A DNA stretch of 50,422 nucleotides from Deltaproteobacteria bacterium (GCA_021413675.1 JAIOQA010000467.1:1-50422), one strand, 5' to 3'. Numbered from the stretch's first letter, positions 23,170 to 35,528 are shown. The notes: generated from the letters alone by a model not told the origin. A program made the numbers and translations.

Positions 23170-24242
23170 CGCTTGCGCGGGATGAGCGCCCAGTAGTCGA
23201 GCGCGAGCACGACCCGCGGGTCGTAGGCGGTCTTGCCGCCCTCGCCCACCACCTCGAGCGGCACGTCCTCGCGGCTCGGATCGGCGTTCTTCACGCCGAC
23301 CAGGCGCAGGCGCAGCGCGCCGAGATCCTTGCGGCCCGGCAGCTCGGCGCGCGCGAGAACATCGGTCCAGGCGTAGAGCGTGTCGCCCGCGAACGTCGGG
23401 TTGGCGTGGCTGCCGCCGTTCCAGGCCGCCATGCCGACGACGTTCTCGAGGCCGTTGTAGGACAGCGCGTGGCAGATCGACAGCACGTGGCCGCCGTAGA
23501 CCAGGCGCTTGCCGAACCGCGACGACTTCATCGCGTGGGCGTCGAAGTGCACGCGCGCGGTGTTCTGGTACAGCCGCGTCGCCAGCGTGTGGTCCGCCTC
23601 CTCGAGGGTCATGCCCGTGAGGTGGTGGATGCGCTCGCCGGGCTCGTAGTCCTCCCAGAGGTGGCGGCCACCGGTCGCGCGGACGAGATCCGGGAAGCGC
23701 TGCAGGTTGAGCGCCTCGGGCACCTTCAACTCGGAGACCGCGACCTCCTTGGGGAGCTCGGGCACCTGATCGATGCCGCTCTTGGTCGACGGGTCGCGCT
23801 TGTCGACCATCACCCAGCGGTAGAACGAGAGGACCTCCTGGCCCTTCTGGTTCTCGCCGCGCGACTTCACGTACACGACGCCGGCCTTGCCGTTGGACAG
23901 CTCGCGCAGGCCCACGACCTCGCTCTCGGCGATGAGGGTGTCGCCGGGATAGATCGGCCGCTTGAACAGCACCTGGGCGTAGCCCAGGTTGGCGACCGCG
24001 TTCAGCGAGATGTCGCCGACGGTCTTGCCGAACACGATGTGGAAGCCGAGCAGATCGTGCACGACCTCGCGCGCGAGCCCGAGCGATCGCGCGAACTCGG
24101 TCGAGCTCGACGCCGCGCGCCGGTCGCCGGTCAGCGCGATGTACAGCGCGAGATCGCCGCCGTGGATCGTGCGCGGGGTCGGGTGCAGGAGTCGCTGCCC
24201 GACCGAGAAATCCTCGAAGAAATTGCCGGTGGTCGCCTTCAT
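23166..24242 (-). CDS. MaoC-family acyl-CoA hydratase, mesaconyl-CoA hydratase-like
   Basis: A 358-residue double hot-dog protein. The N-terminus 'GNFFEDFSVGQRLLHPTPRTIHGGDLALYIAL' type sequence, 'FHIVFGKTVGDISLNAVANLGYA', 'YPGDTLIAESEVVGL' and 'LSFYRWVMVDKRDP' match mesaconyl-CoA hydratase (Mch) of the ethylmalonyl-CoA pathway closely, as I recall that protein. It interconverts mesaconyl-C1-CoA and beta-methylmalyl-CoA. The second half repeats the fold with 'HLTGMTLEEADHTLATRLYQNTARVHFD' and 'YGGHVLSI'. Length is normal. Its stop overlaps that of the convergent SctJ-like gene. No other genes of that pathway lie in the window, so another C4-C5 acyl-CoA may be the substrate. Confidence 0.8.
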   Translation of the reverse strand: MKATTGNFFEDFSVGQRLLHPTPRTIHGGDLALYIALTGDRRAASSSTEFARSLGLAREVVHDLLGFHIVFGKTVGDISLNAVANLGYAQVLFKRPIYPGDTLIAESEVVGLRELSNGKAGVVYVKSRGENQKGQEVLSFYRWVMVDKRDPSTKSGIDQVPELPKEVAVSELKVPEALNLQRFPDLVRATGGRHLWEDYEPGERIHHLTGMTLEEADHTLATRLYQNTARVHFDAHAMKSSRFGKRLVYGGHVLSICHALSYNGLENVVGMAAWNGGSHANPTFAGDTLYAWTDVLARAELPGRKDLGALRLRLVGVKNADPSREDVPLEVVGEGGKTAYDPRVVLALDYWALIPRKR

Positions 24243-24272
24243 CGCCGTGACGGACGATACGCCACCGGCGCG

Positions 24273-25571
24273 CTACTCGGACAGCAGGTACGAGTAGTTG
24301 ATCGTCATCGGCGCGCCATCCCACGGAGGGAAGCTCACCCCCTGCACGGCCGCGGCGACGCAGCTGCCGGTGGGCGTGCCCGCGAACGAGCCGGTCGCGA
24401 CCACCTTGGTGACCTGCCCGCTCGGCGCGACGACCGCGCGGACACCGACGGTGCCGGCGACGCCGAACTGATCGAAGCAGGCCTTCGCCGTCGACGTCGC
24501 CGAGCCCATGCCCTTGCGAATGTCGTTCGAGGTCAGCTCCTTCTTGTCGAGAACGGCCTTCTCGGGCGCCTTGGAACCGCCGCCACCGGTGGTGGGGCCG
24601 CCGGCCGCGTCGTCGATCAGCTGATCGAGCGACTTGGCACCGCCGCCAGGGGCCGCGCCGCCCGCGCCCTTGTCGGGCTTGGTGGCGGTGATCGGCTTGT
24701 CCGCCGGCGGCTTGGTGCCGTCGTGCGGAGCGCCCTTCACCGCGTGGTGATCATCGCCGCTGCCGCCGCCGCGCGCGGTGTCGGTGTGCGCGATGGCGCC
24801 GGTGCCGCTCGGCGGCGGCGGAGCCGCCTCGGCGGCCGAGCCAGCCGCGGCCACAGCGACCGCCGAGCCCGCGCCCGTTGGGTCCGCCGCCGAGCCCGAG
24901 CCCGCGGCCGAGCCCGAGGCGACCGCTGCGGTCGGAGCGGCGGTCGCGGGGATCGCCGCGACATCGGCGCGCGGCGAGCCATTTGCGGCGCCGCGGAGCG
25001 CCGTGGGGTCCTGCGCCATGGCGGAACCCGACCCCGCGGCCGCGCTCTCGGTCTTCTTGCTGCCGCCGCCGATCACGACGAACGCCAGCGCGGCCGCGGC
25101 CGCAGCCGCCACGCCGCCGATCGCCCAGACCGGCACGCCCTTGCGCTTCTGCGCCCCCTGGTCGTTCGCGACCGCGTGGGCCGCGCGAACCACCGCCGGC
25201 GCGGTCGAGGTCGACATCACCTCTTCGACGCTCGGCAGCGACACCAGCCGCGCCGGCTCGGGCAGCGCGACCACGCGCAGGCCGCTGTGCGACGACTCGA
25301 GCCACGAGTCGTCGATGTCGTGCTGCGACGTGATCCGCTTCGACACCCGCTGGCGCGTCGTGCGGGCCAGCGCCTTGATGTCGTGCAGACCGGAGTCTTC
25401 GGTGCGGGGCGGCGGGCCACCGGCGGTGGCGTCGGGCGTCGAGACGTCAGCTTCCATCGGTTCCTCCGTGCGGGCCAAGACCTTGCCTGCCAGCTCGTCG
25501 AACGTGTGCGCAGGCGTGGTGCCGTCGAGGGCAGCCATGGCTGCGCGCAGCCTGTCGTCGAGTGGGTCCAT
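24273..25571 (-). CDS. Candidate anti-sigma factor with AgmX-like C-terminal domain
   Basis: A 432-residue membrane protein 31 bases downstream of the ECF sigma gene, the usual place of an anti-sigma factor. The N-terminal ~40 residues ('PLDDRLRAAMAALDG') could bind sigma. One membrane span lies at about 147-167. A long Gly/Ala/Ser/Pro-rich periplasmic linker runs to about 335. The last ~95 residues match the AgmX/PglI or TonB-C-like module of myxobacteria: 'SNDIRKGMGSATSTAKACF', 'GTVGVRAVVAPSGQV' and 'CVAAAVQGVSFPPW', with two Cys likely paired. There is no zinc-binding HxxxCxxC anti-sigma motif, so the role is inferred from position and topology. Confidence 0.7.
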   Translation of the reverse strand: MDPLDDRLRAAMAALDGTTPAHTFDELAGKVLARTEEPMEADVSTPDATAGGPPPRTEDSGLHDIKALARTTRQRVSKRITSQHDIDDSWLESSHSGLRVVALPEPARLVSLPSVEEVMSTSTAPAVVRAAHAVANDQGAQKRKGVPVWAIGGVAAAAAAALAFVVIGGGSKKTESAAAGSGSAMAQDPTALRGAANGSPRADVAAIPATAAPTAAVASGSAAGSGSAADPTGAGSAVAVAAAGSAAEAAPPPPSGTGAIAHTDTARGGGSGDDHHAVKGAPHDGTKPPADKPITATKPDKGAGGAAPGGGAKSLDQLIDDAAGGPTTGGGGSKAPEKAVLDKKELTSNDIRKGMGSATSTAKACFDQFGVAGTVGVRAVVAPSGQVTKVVATGSFAGTPTGSCVAAAVQGVSFPPWDGAPMTINYSYLLSE

Positions 25572-25602
25572 GTGATCTAGATGCCTCCGCGCAATACCAT
25601 GA

Positions 25603-26193
25603 CTACCGATCAGCTCGATCGGATTTTTGTGGCTCGACCCCCAACCGCTCCTTCAGCACCCGCCGCGCCTCGTTCACCCGCCACGCCACCGTGCCCTCCG
25701 GCACCTCGAGGATCTCCGCGATCTGGCGGTACGGCAGCTGCTCGACGGTCGCCATGATCAGCGTGATCCGCAGCGGGGTGGACAGACCAGCGATCTCCTC
25801 GAGCACCCGCCGGACCTCCTCGCCGAGGCTGGCCCACTCGCGCGGCGTGCGCTCGGACACACCGAGGTGCTCCGGTCGCCCGCCCTCGTGCAGCGCAGCA
25901 TCTGCGCCGGCCTTCACGACCGCGGCCGACCGCTTGGCGCCGCGCAGAAAGTTCAGCGAGGTGTTGATCGTGATCCGGTAGAGCCAGGTGAAGAAGTCGG
26001 CGCGGCCATCGAAGGTGCCGAGCCCGCGCCACGCGCGGACGAACGCCTCCTGGGCGACGTCGTCGGCGTCACCGTGGTTGCCGAGGATATGGAGCGCAGC
26101 GGCGTACACGCGTCGTTGGTGCTGGCGCACGAGGCGCCCGAAGGCGGCGCGGTCGCCCCGCCGGGCACGCTCGAGGTCATCGCCCTCGTCCAT
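25603..26193 (-). CDS. ECF-family RNA polymerase sigma factor (RpoE-like)
   Basis: A 196-residue protein. ATG 26193 is preferred over an upstream ATG at 26217, which lies inside an inverted repeat. Region 2 ('FGRLVRQHQRRVYAAALHILGN', 'DADDVAQEAFVRAWRGLGTFDG', 'FFTWLYRITINTSLNFLR') and region 4 ('PLRITLIMATVEQLPYRQIAEILEVPEGTVAWRVNEARRVLKERL') are complete. A linker of about 50 residues joins them, and there is no region 1 or 3, as expected for ECF sigma factors. It recruits core polymerase to stress-type promoters. It is cotranscribed with the membrane-bound anti-sigma candidate. A perfect 11-base inverted repeat lies just before the start codon. Confidence 0.93.
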   Translation of the reverse strand: MDEGDDLERARRGDRAAFGRLVRQHQRRVYAAALHILGNHGDADDVAQEAFVRAWRGLGTFDGRADFFTWLYRITINTSLNFLRGAKRSAAVVKAGADAALHEGGRPEHLGVSERTPREWASLGEEVRRVLEEIAGLSTPLRITLIMATVEQLPYRQIAEILEVPEGTVAWRVNEARRVLKERLGVEPQKSDRADR

Positions 26194-26211
26194 GCCGCGA
26201 CTATAGGTAGG

Positions 26212-26238
26212 CCGCACTGGTTAGGACAACCAGTGCGG
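26212..26238. promoter_or_regulatory. Perfect inverted repeat upstream of the ECF sigma gene
   Basis: Arms ccgcactggtt (26212-26222) and aaccagtgcgg (26228-26238) flank a five-base centre. It lies 18 bases before the sigma start on the reverse strand. It could be an operator, a leader hairpin hiding the ribosome site, or a terminator of the PspA operon upstream; no T-tract follows. Confidence 0.7.
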
Positions 26239-26310
26239 GCCCACGCTTGGGTTCGAGGCGGTACATTTGTCGTGCGACGGCGACAGCGATACGAATCGTG
26301 ACGATCGTTC

Positions 26311-26721
26311 TCACGGTAGCGACGCGCGCCGGCGATCGGCCTCGAGCAGGCGCGGGAACAGCGCGGCGGCCAGATCGTCGATCCGCGCCAGCGCCCGGGC
26401 CGAGGCCGCGCGGCCGATCAGGCGACGCGTGACGCGCTCGGCGCCCTCGCGCCCGCCGTCGCGGGCCCGGGTCGTGTACGGCGCGTCGAGCAAGGTCAGC
26501 GGATCACCGGCGACCGCCTTGCCCAGCTCGAGCTGGCGCGCGCGCGCGGTCTTGAGCGCGTCCTCGAGGTCGTCGGCGTAGGTGACCAGCAGGTTGGCGT
26601 ACTGCTCGCCGCTGGTGCCGCCGAGCAGCGCGTCGAGGTCGACGAGCGACAGATCGCGCAGCCGCGTCAGCAGCGCCTCGTCCTCGGCGGTGAGCGGCGG
26701 CGGCGTCGACGCGCGGCTCAC
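26311..26721 (-). CDS. Small helical protein in PspA operon
   Basis: A 136-residue cytosolic protein, last gene of the operon. Its start overlaps the pspA stop by four bases. It is almost wholly helical: 'AEDEALLTRLRDLSLVDLDALLGG', 'EQYANLLVTYADDLEDALKTARARQLELGKAV', and an Arg/Ala-rich C-terminal helix. There is no membrane segment, Cys or recognisable motif. The coupling to PspA suggests a PspA-binding accessory protein, but nothing in the sequence proves it. Confidence 0.65.
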   Translation of the reverse strand: MSRASTPPPLTAEDEALLTRLRDLSLVDLDALLGGTSGEQYANLLVTYADDLEDALKTARARQLELGKAVAGDPLTLLDAPYTTRARDGGREGAERVTRRLIGRAASARALARIDDLAAALFPRLLEADRRRASLP

Positions 26722-27515
26722 GCGCCACCTCCGCCCTTGGGATCATCGCCTGACGGCGGCCGACCGGTGCCGCCCGGCAGCGCCTTGGCGGCGGCGTCGG
26801 CGAGCGCCTGCTGCTTGGCCTCGCGCTGGGCATGGACCTTGGCCTTGAGCGCGGCCAGCTGCGCGTCGGCGGCCGACGGATCGGCGGCACCCGGCAGCGC
26901 CTGGGTCCCGGCGACGGCCATCAGCTTGGCGTCGAACTCGGCGGCGGCGGCGTCCTCGCCGCGCATCGCCGCGTCGACCTCGCTCTCGATCGCCTCGGCG
27001 TCGATGCGGTCCTCGGCGCGCTTGAACTTGTCCCAGACCTCGGTGTCGTTGCCGAAGGCGTCGCCGCCGGCCGAGCGCGCCGCGGCGAGCTGGGTCGCCA
27101 GCGTGCCCTTGCGCATCTTCAGCATCTGCAGCTTGGTCTCGAACACCTTGCGGCTCTTGTTGAGCGTGATCGCCAGGCCGGCCTGCTCGTCGCGGTCCTT
27201 CTGGATCTTCGCGATCTCGACCTGCGCCGCCTTCTTCTCGCGCAGCGCGGTCCGCGCCGACTCGTCGTCGCCCGCCTTGACCGCGACCATCGCGCGCCGC
27301 TCCCACTCGGTCGCCTTGGCGGTGAACTTCTCGATCTCCTGGTCCATCAGCTTGGCGTTGGACTTGTAGGCGATGAGCTCCTCGAGCGCCTTCTTGCGCG
27401 ACTCCTCGAGCTCGAGGATCGCCATGTCGATCTCCTTCTCGGGATCGATCGCCTTGTCGAGCGCGGCGTTGGCGCGCGAGGAGATGCCGTTCTTCATGCG
27501 GGTGAACAGGCCCAT
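26718..27515 (-). CDS. pspA: PspA/IM30-family membrane-stress protein
   Basis: A 265-residue protein with the PspA/IM30 layout: an amphipathic N-terminal helix ('GLFTRMKNGISSRANAALD'), then 'DPEKEIDMAILELEESRKKALEEL' and long coiled-coil helices to about residue 190. A variable Ala-rich region and a Gly-rich tail follow. PspA coats and stabilises damaged inner membrane and forms ESCRT-III-like rods. A GGAG ribosome site seven bases before ATG 27515 overlaps the stop codon of the upstream activator gene (only 3 bases lie between the genes), indicating translational coupling. The classical PspB and PspC partners are absent. Confidence 0.88.
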   Translation of the reverse strand: MGLFTRMKNGISSRANAALDKAIDPEKEIDMAILELEESRKKALEELIAYKSNAKLMDQEIEKFTAKATEWERRAMVAVKAGDDESARTALREKKAAQVEIAKIQKDRDEQAGLAITLNKSRKVFETKLQMLKMRKGTLATQLAAARSAGGDAFGNDTEVWDKFKRAEDRIDAEAIESEVDAAMRGEDAAAAEFDAKLMAVAGTQALPGAADPSAADAQLAALKAKVHAQREAKQQALADAAAKALPGGTGRPPSGDDPKGGGGA

Positions 27516-27518
27516 CGT

Positions 27519-28960
<1,442 letters not shown>

Positions 28961-28964
<4 letters not shown>

Positions 28965-30889
28965 ACCGCCTCGGGCGCCGGCGCGAGCCGCCCCAGCCCG
29001 ACGAAGCCGCCGAGGTCGCACGGCAGGACGATCGTCACGACCGTGCCCTTGCCCTCGTCGCTGTCGACCAGGATCCGGCCGTGGTGGGCCGCGACCACGC
29101 GCTCGGCGATGGTCAGGCCCACGCCCGAGCCGGTCTCCTTGGTCGTGAACCCGGGCACGAAGATCCGCGCGAGCTCGGTGCGCGAGATGCCGGGGCCGTT
29201 GTCGGCGACGATGACCTCGACGGCGCGGCCGCCGCCCGAGGTCACGGTGCGCGCGGTGACGTCGACCTTGCCGCCGCCGGCGGCGCAGGCCTCGGCGGCG
29301 TTCGACACGACGTTGAGCAGCGCCTCGCGCAGGAGCATGTGATCGCCGCGCAGATCGGGCAGCCCGCCCTGCACGTGCGCATCGATCGAGACGCCGGCGA
29401 CCGCGGCCTTGGCCTGGGCCGCGGCGATGACCTCCTGCACGAGCGGCGCGACCGGCACGATCGAGACCGTCGGGCCCGTCGCCTGCATCGAGCGCAGGTA
29501 CTGGGCCCACTCCTCGTAGAGCGAGGTGACGTCGCGCTCGAGATCGAGCAGGCGATCGCCGACCTCGCCCGACGCGAGCTTGCGAGCCGAGCGCGCGCGC
29601 GAGCCGATGATGCCGAGCAGGTTCTTGACGCGGTGGCCGTGGGCGTAGACGCCGGCGAGCACGTCGCCGCGCGCGACCTCGGCGGTGGCCGCGACCAGGC
29701 GCGGCGCGACCGCGAACGCCGCGGAACCCGCACCGGGATAGCTCGCGTCGAGCAGGCGCTCGACGACCTCGGCGAGCGCCGGGCTGGTGGCGTCGAGCAT
29801 GCGCGCCGCCGAGCGCCACGCCAGCGAGTGGCCGGCGTCGATGCGGAGCGCGCGCTCGATCTCGGCGAGCGCGCCCTCGCTGTCGCCGCGGTCGAGGATG
29901 AGCAGCGCCAGGCGACAGGCCGCGGCGGCGTGGCCCGGGCGCAGCTGCAGGCCCTTGCGATACGCGGCCTCGGCCTGCGCGGCGGAGGCGGCGTCGTCCT
30001 CGTAGGCGGCGGCGAGCATGAACCAGACCCGCGCCAGCTCGAGCAGGCTCTCGGGCCCCGGATCGAGCGCGAGCTCGGCGGCGATCGCCTCGAGGTCGCG
30101 GATCGCGCCGACCCGGGCGCTGGCGTCCTGGTGGCGGCGGCGCAGCTGGCGCTCGATCACGCGCAGCCGCACGACCCGCGAGGTCGGGCGGCGCGTGACC
30201 TCGTCCTTGAGCATCGCGTCGATCGTGGCGTCGTCGACCGCGCGATCGCCGTGCGACCAGCGCGCGGCGAGCAGCGCGGCCCGGGCCAGCGCGAGCGGCG
30301 CGTCGGGGCGACGGGCCGCGGCGCGATCGATCGCCTCGCTGGCGTCAGGGGCGCGCCCGAGCGCGACCGCCTGGGCCATCACGTCCTCCGTCAGCGCGAC
30401 CTCGCGATCGGCGAGGTCGGCGAGCGCGGCGGCGGTGATCGCGGCCGACGCCGGCGCGAGCGCGAGCAGCAGATCGTCGAGGGCGCCGAGCGTGTTGGCG
30501 GCGGCGCCGCCGCCATCGCCGACGACCAGCGCCGCGGCGGCGAGGCCGAGGTAGGCCCGGGCGCGGAGCAGCGGCTGGGTGTGCGCGCCGTCGATCGCGC
30601 CCGCGAACGACATGCGCGCGGCGTCGGTCTCGCCGGCGGCGAGCTGGGCCTGGCCGAGCAGCGTGCGGGCGCGCGGCCCGGGCTCTCGGCGCGCGGCTTC
30701 GGCGGCGTACTTGCGCGCGCCGGCGGCGTCCCCGACGGCGAGCGCGACCTCGGCGAGCCGCCGCGCGGCGGTGCCATCCTGCGCGGGCGCGACCAGGTGG
30801 GCGCGGCCGAACGCGCTGCGCGCGGCGGCGGGCAACCCCAGCGCCCAGTATCGCTCCCCGAGCTCGACCAGCGATGCGACCGTGGCCAT
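28961..30889 (-). CDS. Soluble TPR-containing histidine kinase
   Basis: A 642-residue kinase with no membrane span. Residues about 1-370 are helical TPR-like repeats, which serve as the sensor in place of a periplasmic domain. The phosphoacceptor box is 'AHGHRVKNLLGIIGSRARS' with His419 as the likely site. The ATPase domain shows the N-box 'REALLNVVSNAAEA' (521-534), G1 'VADNGPGIS' (561-569), F-box 'FVPGFTTKETGSGVGLTIAE' and G2 inside it. It is the first gene of the operon with the sigma-54 activator and pspA. The TPR region probably reads a protein partner at the membrane or in the cytosol. Confidence 0.9.
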
Positions 30890-30952
30890 GCCCTACTCGT
30901 GTACCACACCGCGCGACGGTTTTTCCGGCGACGCGCGCGCCGGCACCACGGG

Positions 30953-32786
<1,834 letters not shown>

Positions 32787-32933
32787 GGCATGCTCCCTTG
32801 GGCGGCGAGACCCGGGGGCGGCGATCGCCGCCGCGAACCCCGGTCAACGCGCCGATATTCGACCTCGCGCGCGGCGCGCACAAGGGCCGCCCGCGCGGGA
32901 AGGCGCGCCGCGCCGCGCCGCGGGTGGAGCGAA

Positions 32934-33638
32934 TTACGACAGCGCTTGCTTGCGCGCCGCGACGTGAGCATCGAGCGCGGCCAGCGCCCGCGCGAGCTCC
33001 GGATCCTTCGCGCCCGCGGCCTGGCACGCCGCAGACAGCCGCGTGAGCGCGGCGGCGTCGTCGCCCAGCCGGGCGCGGGTCGCGTCGTGCATCTCGCGGA
33101 AGCTACCGAAGAAGTCCTGGAGCATGTCGCCCTTGCGCAGGCCCCACACCGGCCCGAGCTTGCCCGCGGCCATCTCGTCGAAGTAGCGCGACACCTTGTA
33201 GAGCGGGCCCGCGACCTTGTGGGTCATGAGCAGGAGATAGAGGCTGAGCACCAGCGTGAGGCCCACGCCCACGCCGACCATCTTGAGCACCAGCTCCTGA
33301 TCGCGCGAGCCCATCTCCGAGGTCGCCTCTTGCTGCAGCTCGGCGAAGTCAGTGTCGGTCGCGCTCATCTTGGCGAGGCCCGACGCGAGGACGTCCGACG
33401 CGCGGTTCTCCTGCTGGTAGATCAGGTAGCCGAGCGAGCCGGCGATCAGCGCCGACAGGATCGTCACGACGAGCACGTAGCGAAGCTGCAGGCTCTTGTC
33501 GAGCAGGTAGTTGGAGAAGTGGCGCTTGTGCTTGCCGCCCGGGGTGTCGCCCGACGGCGGCTTCGGCACGTCGCCAGGGACCTTGCCGTCCTTCACGACG
33601 GTCGCGGACGGCACGGCGGGATCCTCGGGGTCAGACAA
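32934..33638 (-). CDS. HAMP-like two-span membrane protein A
   Basis: A 234-residue protein. A charged, Pro-rich cytoplasmic N-terminus is followed by a first span at about 54-76, a short periplasmic stretch, a second span at about 117-138, and a cytoplasmic region. The sequence after the second span ('THKVAGPLYKVSRYFDEMAAGKLGPVWGLRKGDMLQDFFGSF') is the HAMP-type linker form used in chemoreceptors and kinases. No kinase or signalling domain follows, only ~45 helical residues. It is a paralogue of the next gene upstream, which it overlaps by eight bases. It may be the signalling half of a receptor pair; function unknown. Confidence 0.7.
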   Translation of the reverse strand: MSDPEDPAVPSATVVKDGKVPGDVPKPPSGDTPGGKHKRHFSNYLLDKSLQLRYVLVVTILSALIAGSLGYLIYQQENRASDVLASGLAKMSATDTDFAELQQEATSEMGSRDQELVLKMVGVGVGLTLVLSLYLLLMTHKVAGPLYKVSRYFDEMAAGKLGPVWGLRKGDMLQDFFGSFREMHDATRARLGDDAAALTRLSAACQAAGAKDPELARALAALDAHVAARKQALS

Positions 33639-34554
33639 GGGCCTTCTCCTTGCGCTCGACCAGCGCGGTGAGCTCCGCGATCGCGGCGTCGACCTCGGGC
33701 GAGGTGCCCGAGGCGTTGCCGGCCTTCGCGGCGTCGAGGACCGCGCGGATCTTCGCGATGTCAGCCTTCTCGAGCTCGACCACGCCGGCGTGGGCCGCGC
33801 GGAAGTGATCGTAGAACGCGACCAGCTGATCGCCCTTGCGCAGCGGCCAGACCTTGTCGAGCCGACCGTCGCGCATCTTGGCGAAGTACAGCGTCACCTT
33901 GTGGAGCGGGCCGGCGACCTTGTGCGTGGTCTTGATGCCGTAGATCGCGAGCGCGATGACCAGGAACAGGCCGGTCGCGACCATGACGAAGAGGATCTGG
34001 CGACGCCCGCCCTCGAGATCGGAGATCGCGGCGGACTGCTCCAGCTCGCAGGTCCAGTGCGCGGTGACCGCCTCGGCGTAGCCGTCGGGCAGCACCTGCG
34101 TGATGGTCATCGAGCTGTCGTCGATCACGACCCGGCGGCGCCGCGCCGAGTCCTCGGCGTCGGGATCCGCGGGCTCGGCGGGCTCGGGCGCCGCGGCGGT
34201 GCCGCTGCCGGCGCTGCCGCTGCCGCTGCCATCGGTAGGCGTGGGCGTGGGCGCCGGCGCCACCGGCATCGCCGCCGCGCTGCCCGCGGCCGCGGGCATC
34301 GTCGCCCCGCCCGGCTCGCCATCGCCGGCGATCGACGGGACCGCCGGGCACGAGTCGCCCTGCACCTGGCCGATCGCGACGTTGGTCGCCTCCGACGCCA
34401 CGCGCATCACCCACCAGCCCAGCGCGCTGATGAGCACCGCCGAGAGGCCGACCATGAACAGCGTGAACCGCAGCTGGTACTGCTTGTTGATCAGCAGGTT
34501 CTTCCAGCTGCGCTTGTACGGTTTGCGCGCGTCGGCGCCGTCGTTACCGGCCAT
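33631..34554 (-). CDS. HAMP-like two-span membrane protein B
   Basis: A 307-residue paralogue of the downstream gene. ATG 34554 is chosen because a perfect AGGAGG lies four bases before it. Two spans (about 27-50 and 187-210) bracket a periplasmic part of about 135 residues that contains a Gly/Ser/Pro-rich low-complexity segment (about 75-120) and two cysteines. After the second span comes the same linker 'THKVAGPLHKVTLYFAKMRDGRLDKVWPLRKGDQL' as in protein A. It is larger than A only through the periplasmic insert. The two overlap by eight bases and probably work as a complex. Confidence 0.7.
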   Translation of the reverse strand: MAGNDGADARKPYKRSWKNLLINKQYQLRFTLFMVGLSAVLISALGWWVMRVASEATNVAIGQVQGDSCPAVPSIAGDGEPGGATMPAAAGSAAAMPVAPAPTPTPTDGSGSGSAGSGTAAAPEPAEPADPDAEDSARRRRVVIDDSSMTITQVLPDGYAEAVTAHWTCELEQSAAISDLEGGRRQILFVMVATGLFLVIALAIYGIKTTHKVAGPLHKVTLYFAKMRDGRLDKVWPLRKGDQLVAFYDHFRAAHAGVVELEKADIAKIRAVLDAAKAGNASGTSPEVDAAIAELTALVERKEKALV

Positions 34555-34637
34555 GACGCCTCCTGCTGTTCCCACCGGTCAGCTCGCCGGTGATTTGGCC
34601 AGTGATTTGGATCGAGGTGACGAAGCGCATGGATGGC

Positions 34638-35528
34638 CTACGGGGTCCCGCTGCGGGTCTGGATCGTCGGCACGATCTTCTTGGCGACCAGATCTTCGAT
34701 CACGGCGGCGATGCAGTCACCTTTTGCGAACTCGATGTCCTTGGGGTCATCGGAACCTTGGACCGAGGCGGAGCCCTCGAGTACCCCGAAGATCGACTTG
34801 CGCGGGTAGGTCGCGACCAGCATCGACAGCTTGCAGGACACGATCGAGCTCGCGCCCTTGGTCTTCACGGTCAGCTCGTTGAGCGTGCCGTCGACGAAGA
34901 AGCCCTTGGTCGAGCCCAGCTGCTTCTCGGTCGGCGCGGTGCCGCCCGGCCAGGTCGTCGACATCGACTTGTCGACCTTCTTCACGGTCTTCTCGACCGT
35001 CGACTTCATGAGGGTCTTGAGCTTGTCGGCGGTCTTGTCGGCGCCGGGTGCCTTGACCGACATCTCCCCGACGTTGACGTACAACGCCGGGGCGGTCGCG
35101 GCGCCGCCGGTCAGGCCCTGGATCGTCTCGAGCGCCTTCTCCGCCTGCTTCTGCACGAACGTGCTCGCGTCGCTCTTCGCGACCCGGGTCAGCGCGTCGA
35201 TCGCCTGCTTGCGCAGCTTCTCCTTGGTCTTGGCGTTGATGAGCTTGGACAGGCCGACGGCGGCGGCGCCGCGCACGGTCTTGTCGCTGTCGTCGAGCGC
35301 CGCGATGAACGCCGGCACCGCGCGCTGGTCACCCAGCTTCGACAGGCTCAGGGCCGCGGACAGGCGCACCTTGTAATCGGACCCGTTCTCGAGCTGCTTG
35401 GCCAGCTCGGTCACGTTGTCCGCCCAGGCCGTCGTGGCCCGGATCACCAGAAGCGCGACGACGAGCGCAACTGACGTTGCGCGCGCGAGACGAGAGGCGT
35501 GGTTCACGGGCTTGGTCCGGCTGGGCAT
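34638..35528 (-). CDS. Exported HEAT-repeat protein
   Basis: A 296-residue protein with a signal peptide or N-terminal anchor (start ATG 35528; Ala/Val core, end near AWA-DN). HEAT repeats cover about residues 35-140: 'YKVRLSAALSLSKLGDQRAVPAFIAALDD', 'KTVRGAAAVGLSKL' and 'KQAIDALTRVAKSDA'. The C-terminal ~150 residues form a mixed domain ('GFFVDGTLNELTVKTKGASSIVSCKLSMLVATYP') seen with HEAT repeats in other myxobacterial exported proteins. It may be a periplasmic scaffold. The gene is followed 84 bases later by the HAMP-like pair on the same strand, so they could be one operon. Confidence 0.75.
   Translation of the reverse strand: MPSRTKPVNHASRLARATSVALVVALLVIRATTAWADNVTELAKQLENGSDYKVRLSAALSLSKLGDQRAVPAFIAALDDSDKTVRGAAAVGLSKLINAKTKEKLRKQAIDALTRVAKSDASTFVQKQAEKALETIQGLTGGAATAPALYVNVGEMSVKAPGADKTADKLKTLMKSTVEKTVKKVDKSMSTTWPGGTAPTEKQLGSTKGFFVDGTLNELTVKTKGASSIVSCKLSMLVATYPRKSIFGVLEGSASVQGSDDPKDIEFAKGDCIAAVIEDLVAKKIVPTIQTRSGTP

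Noticed and set aside
30890..30952. Sigma-54 (-24/-12) promoter before the kinase-activator-pspA operon
   Set aside because: The reverse strand has no TGGCAC-N5-TTGC pattern; a GGTGCC string is present but without the -12 GC element.
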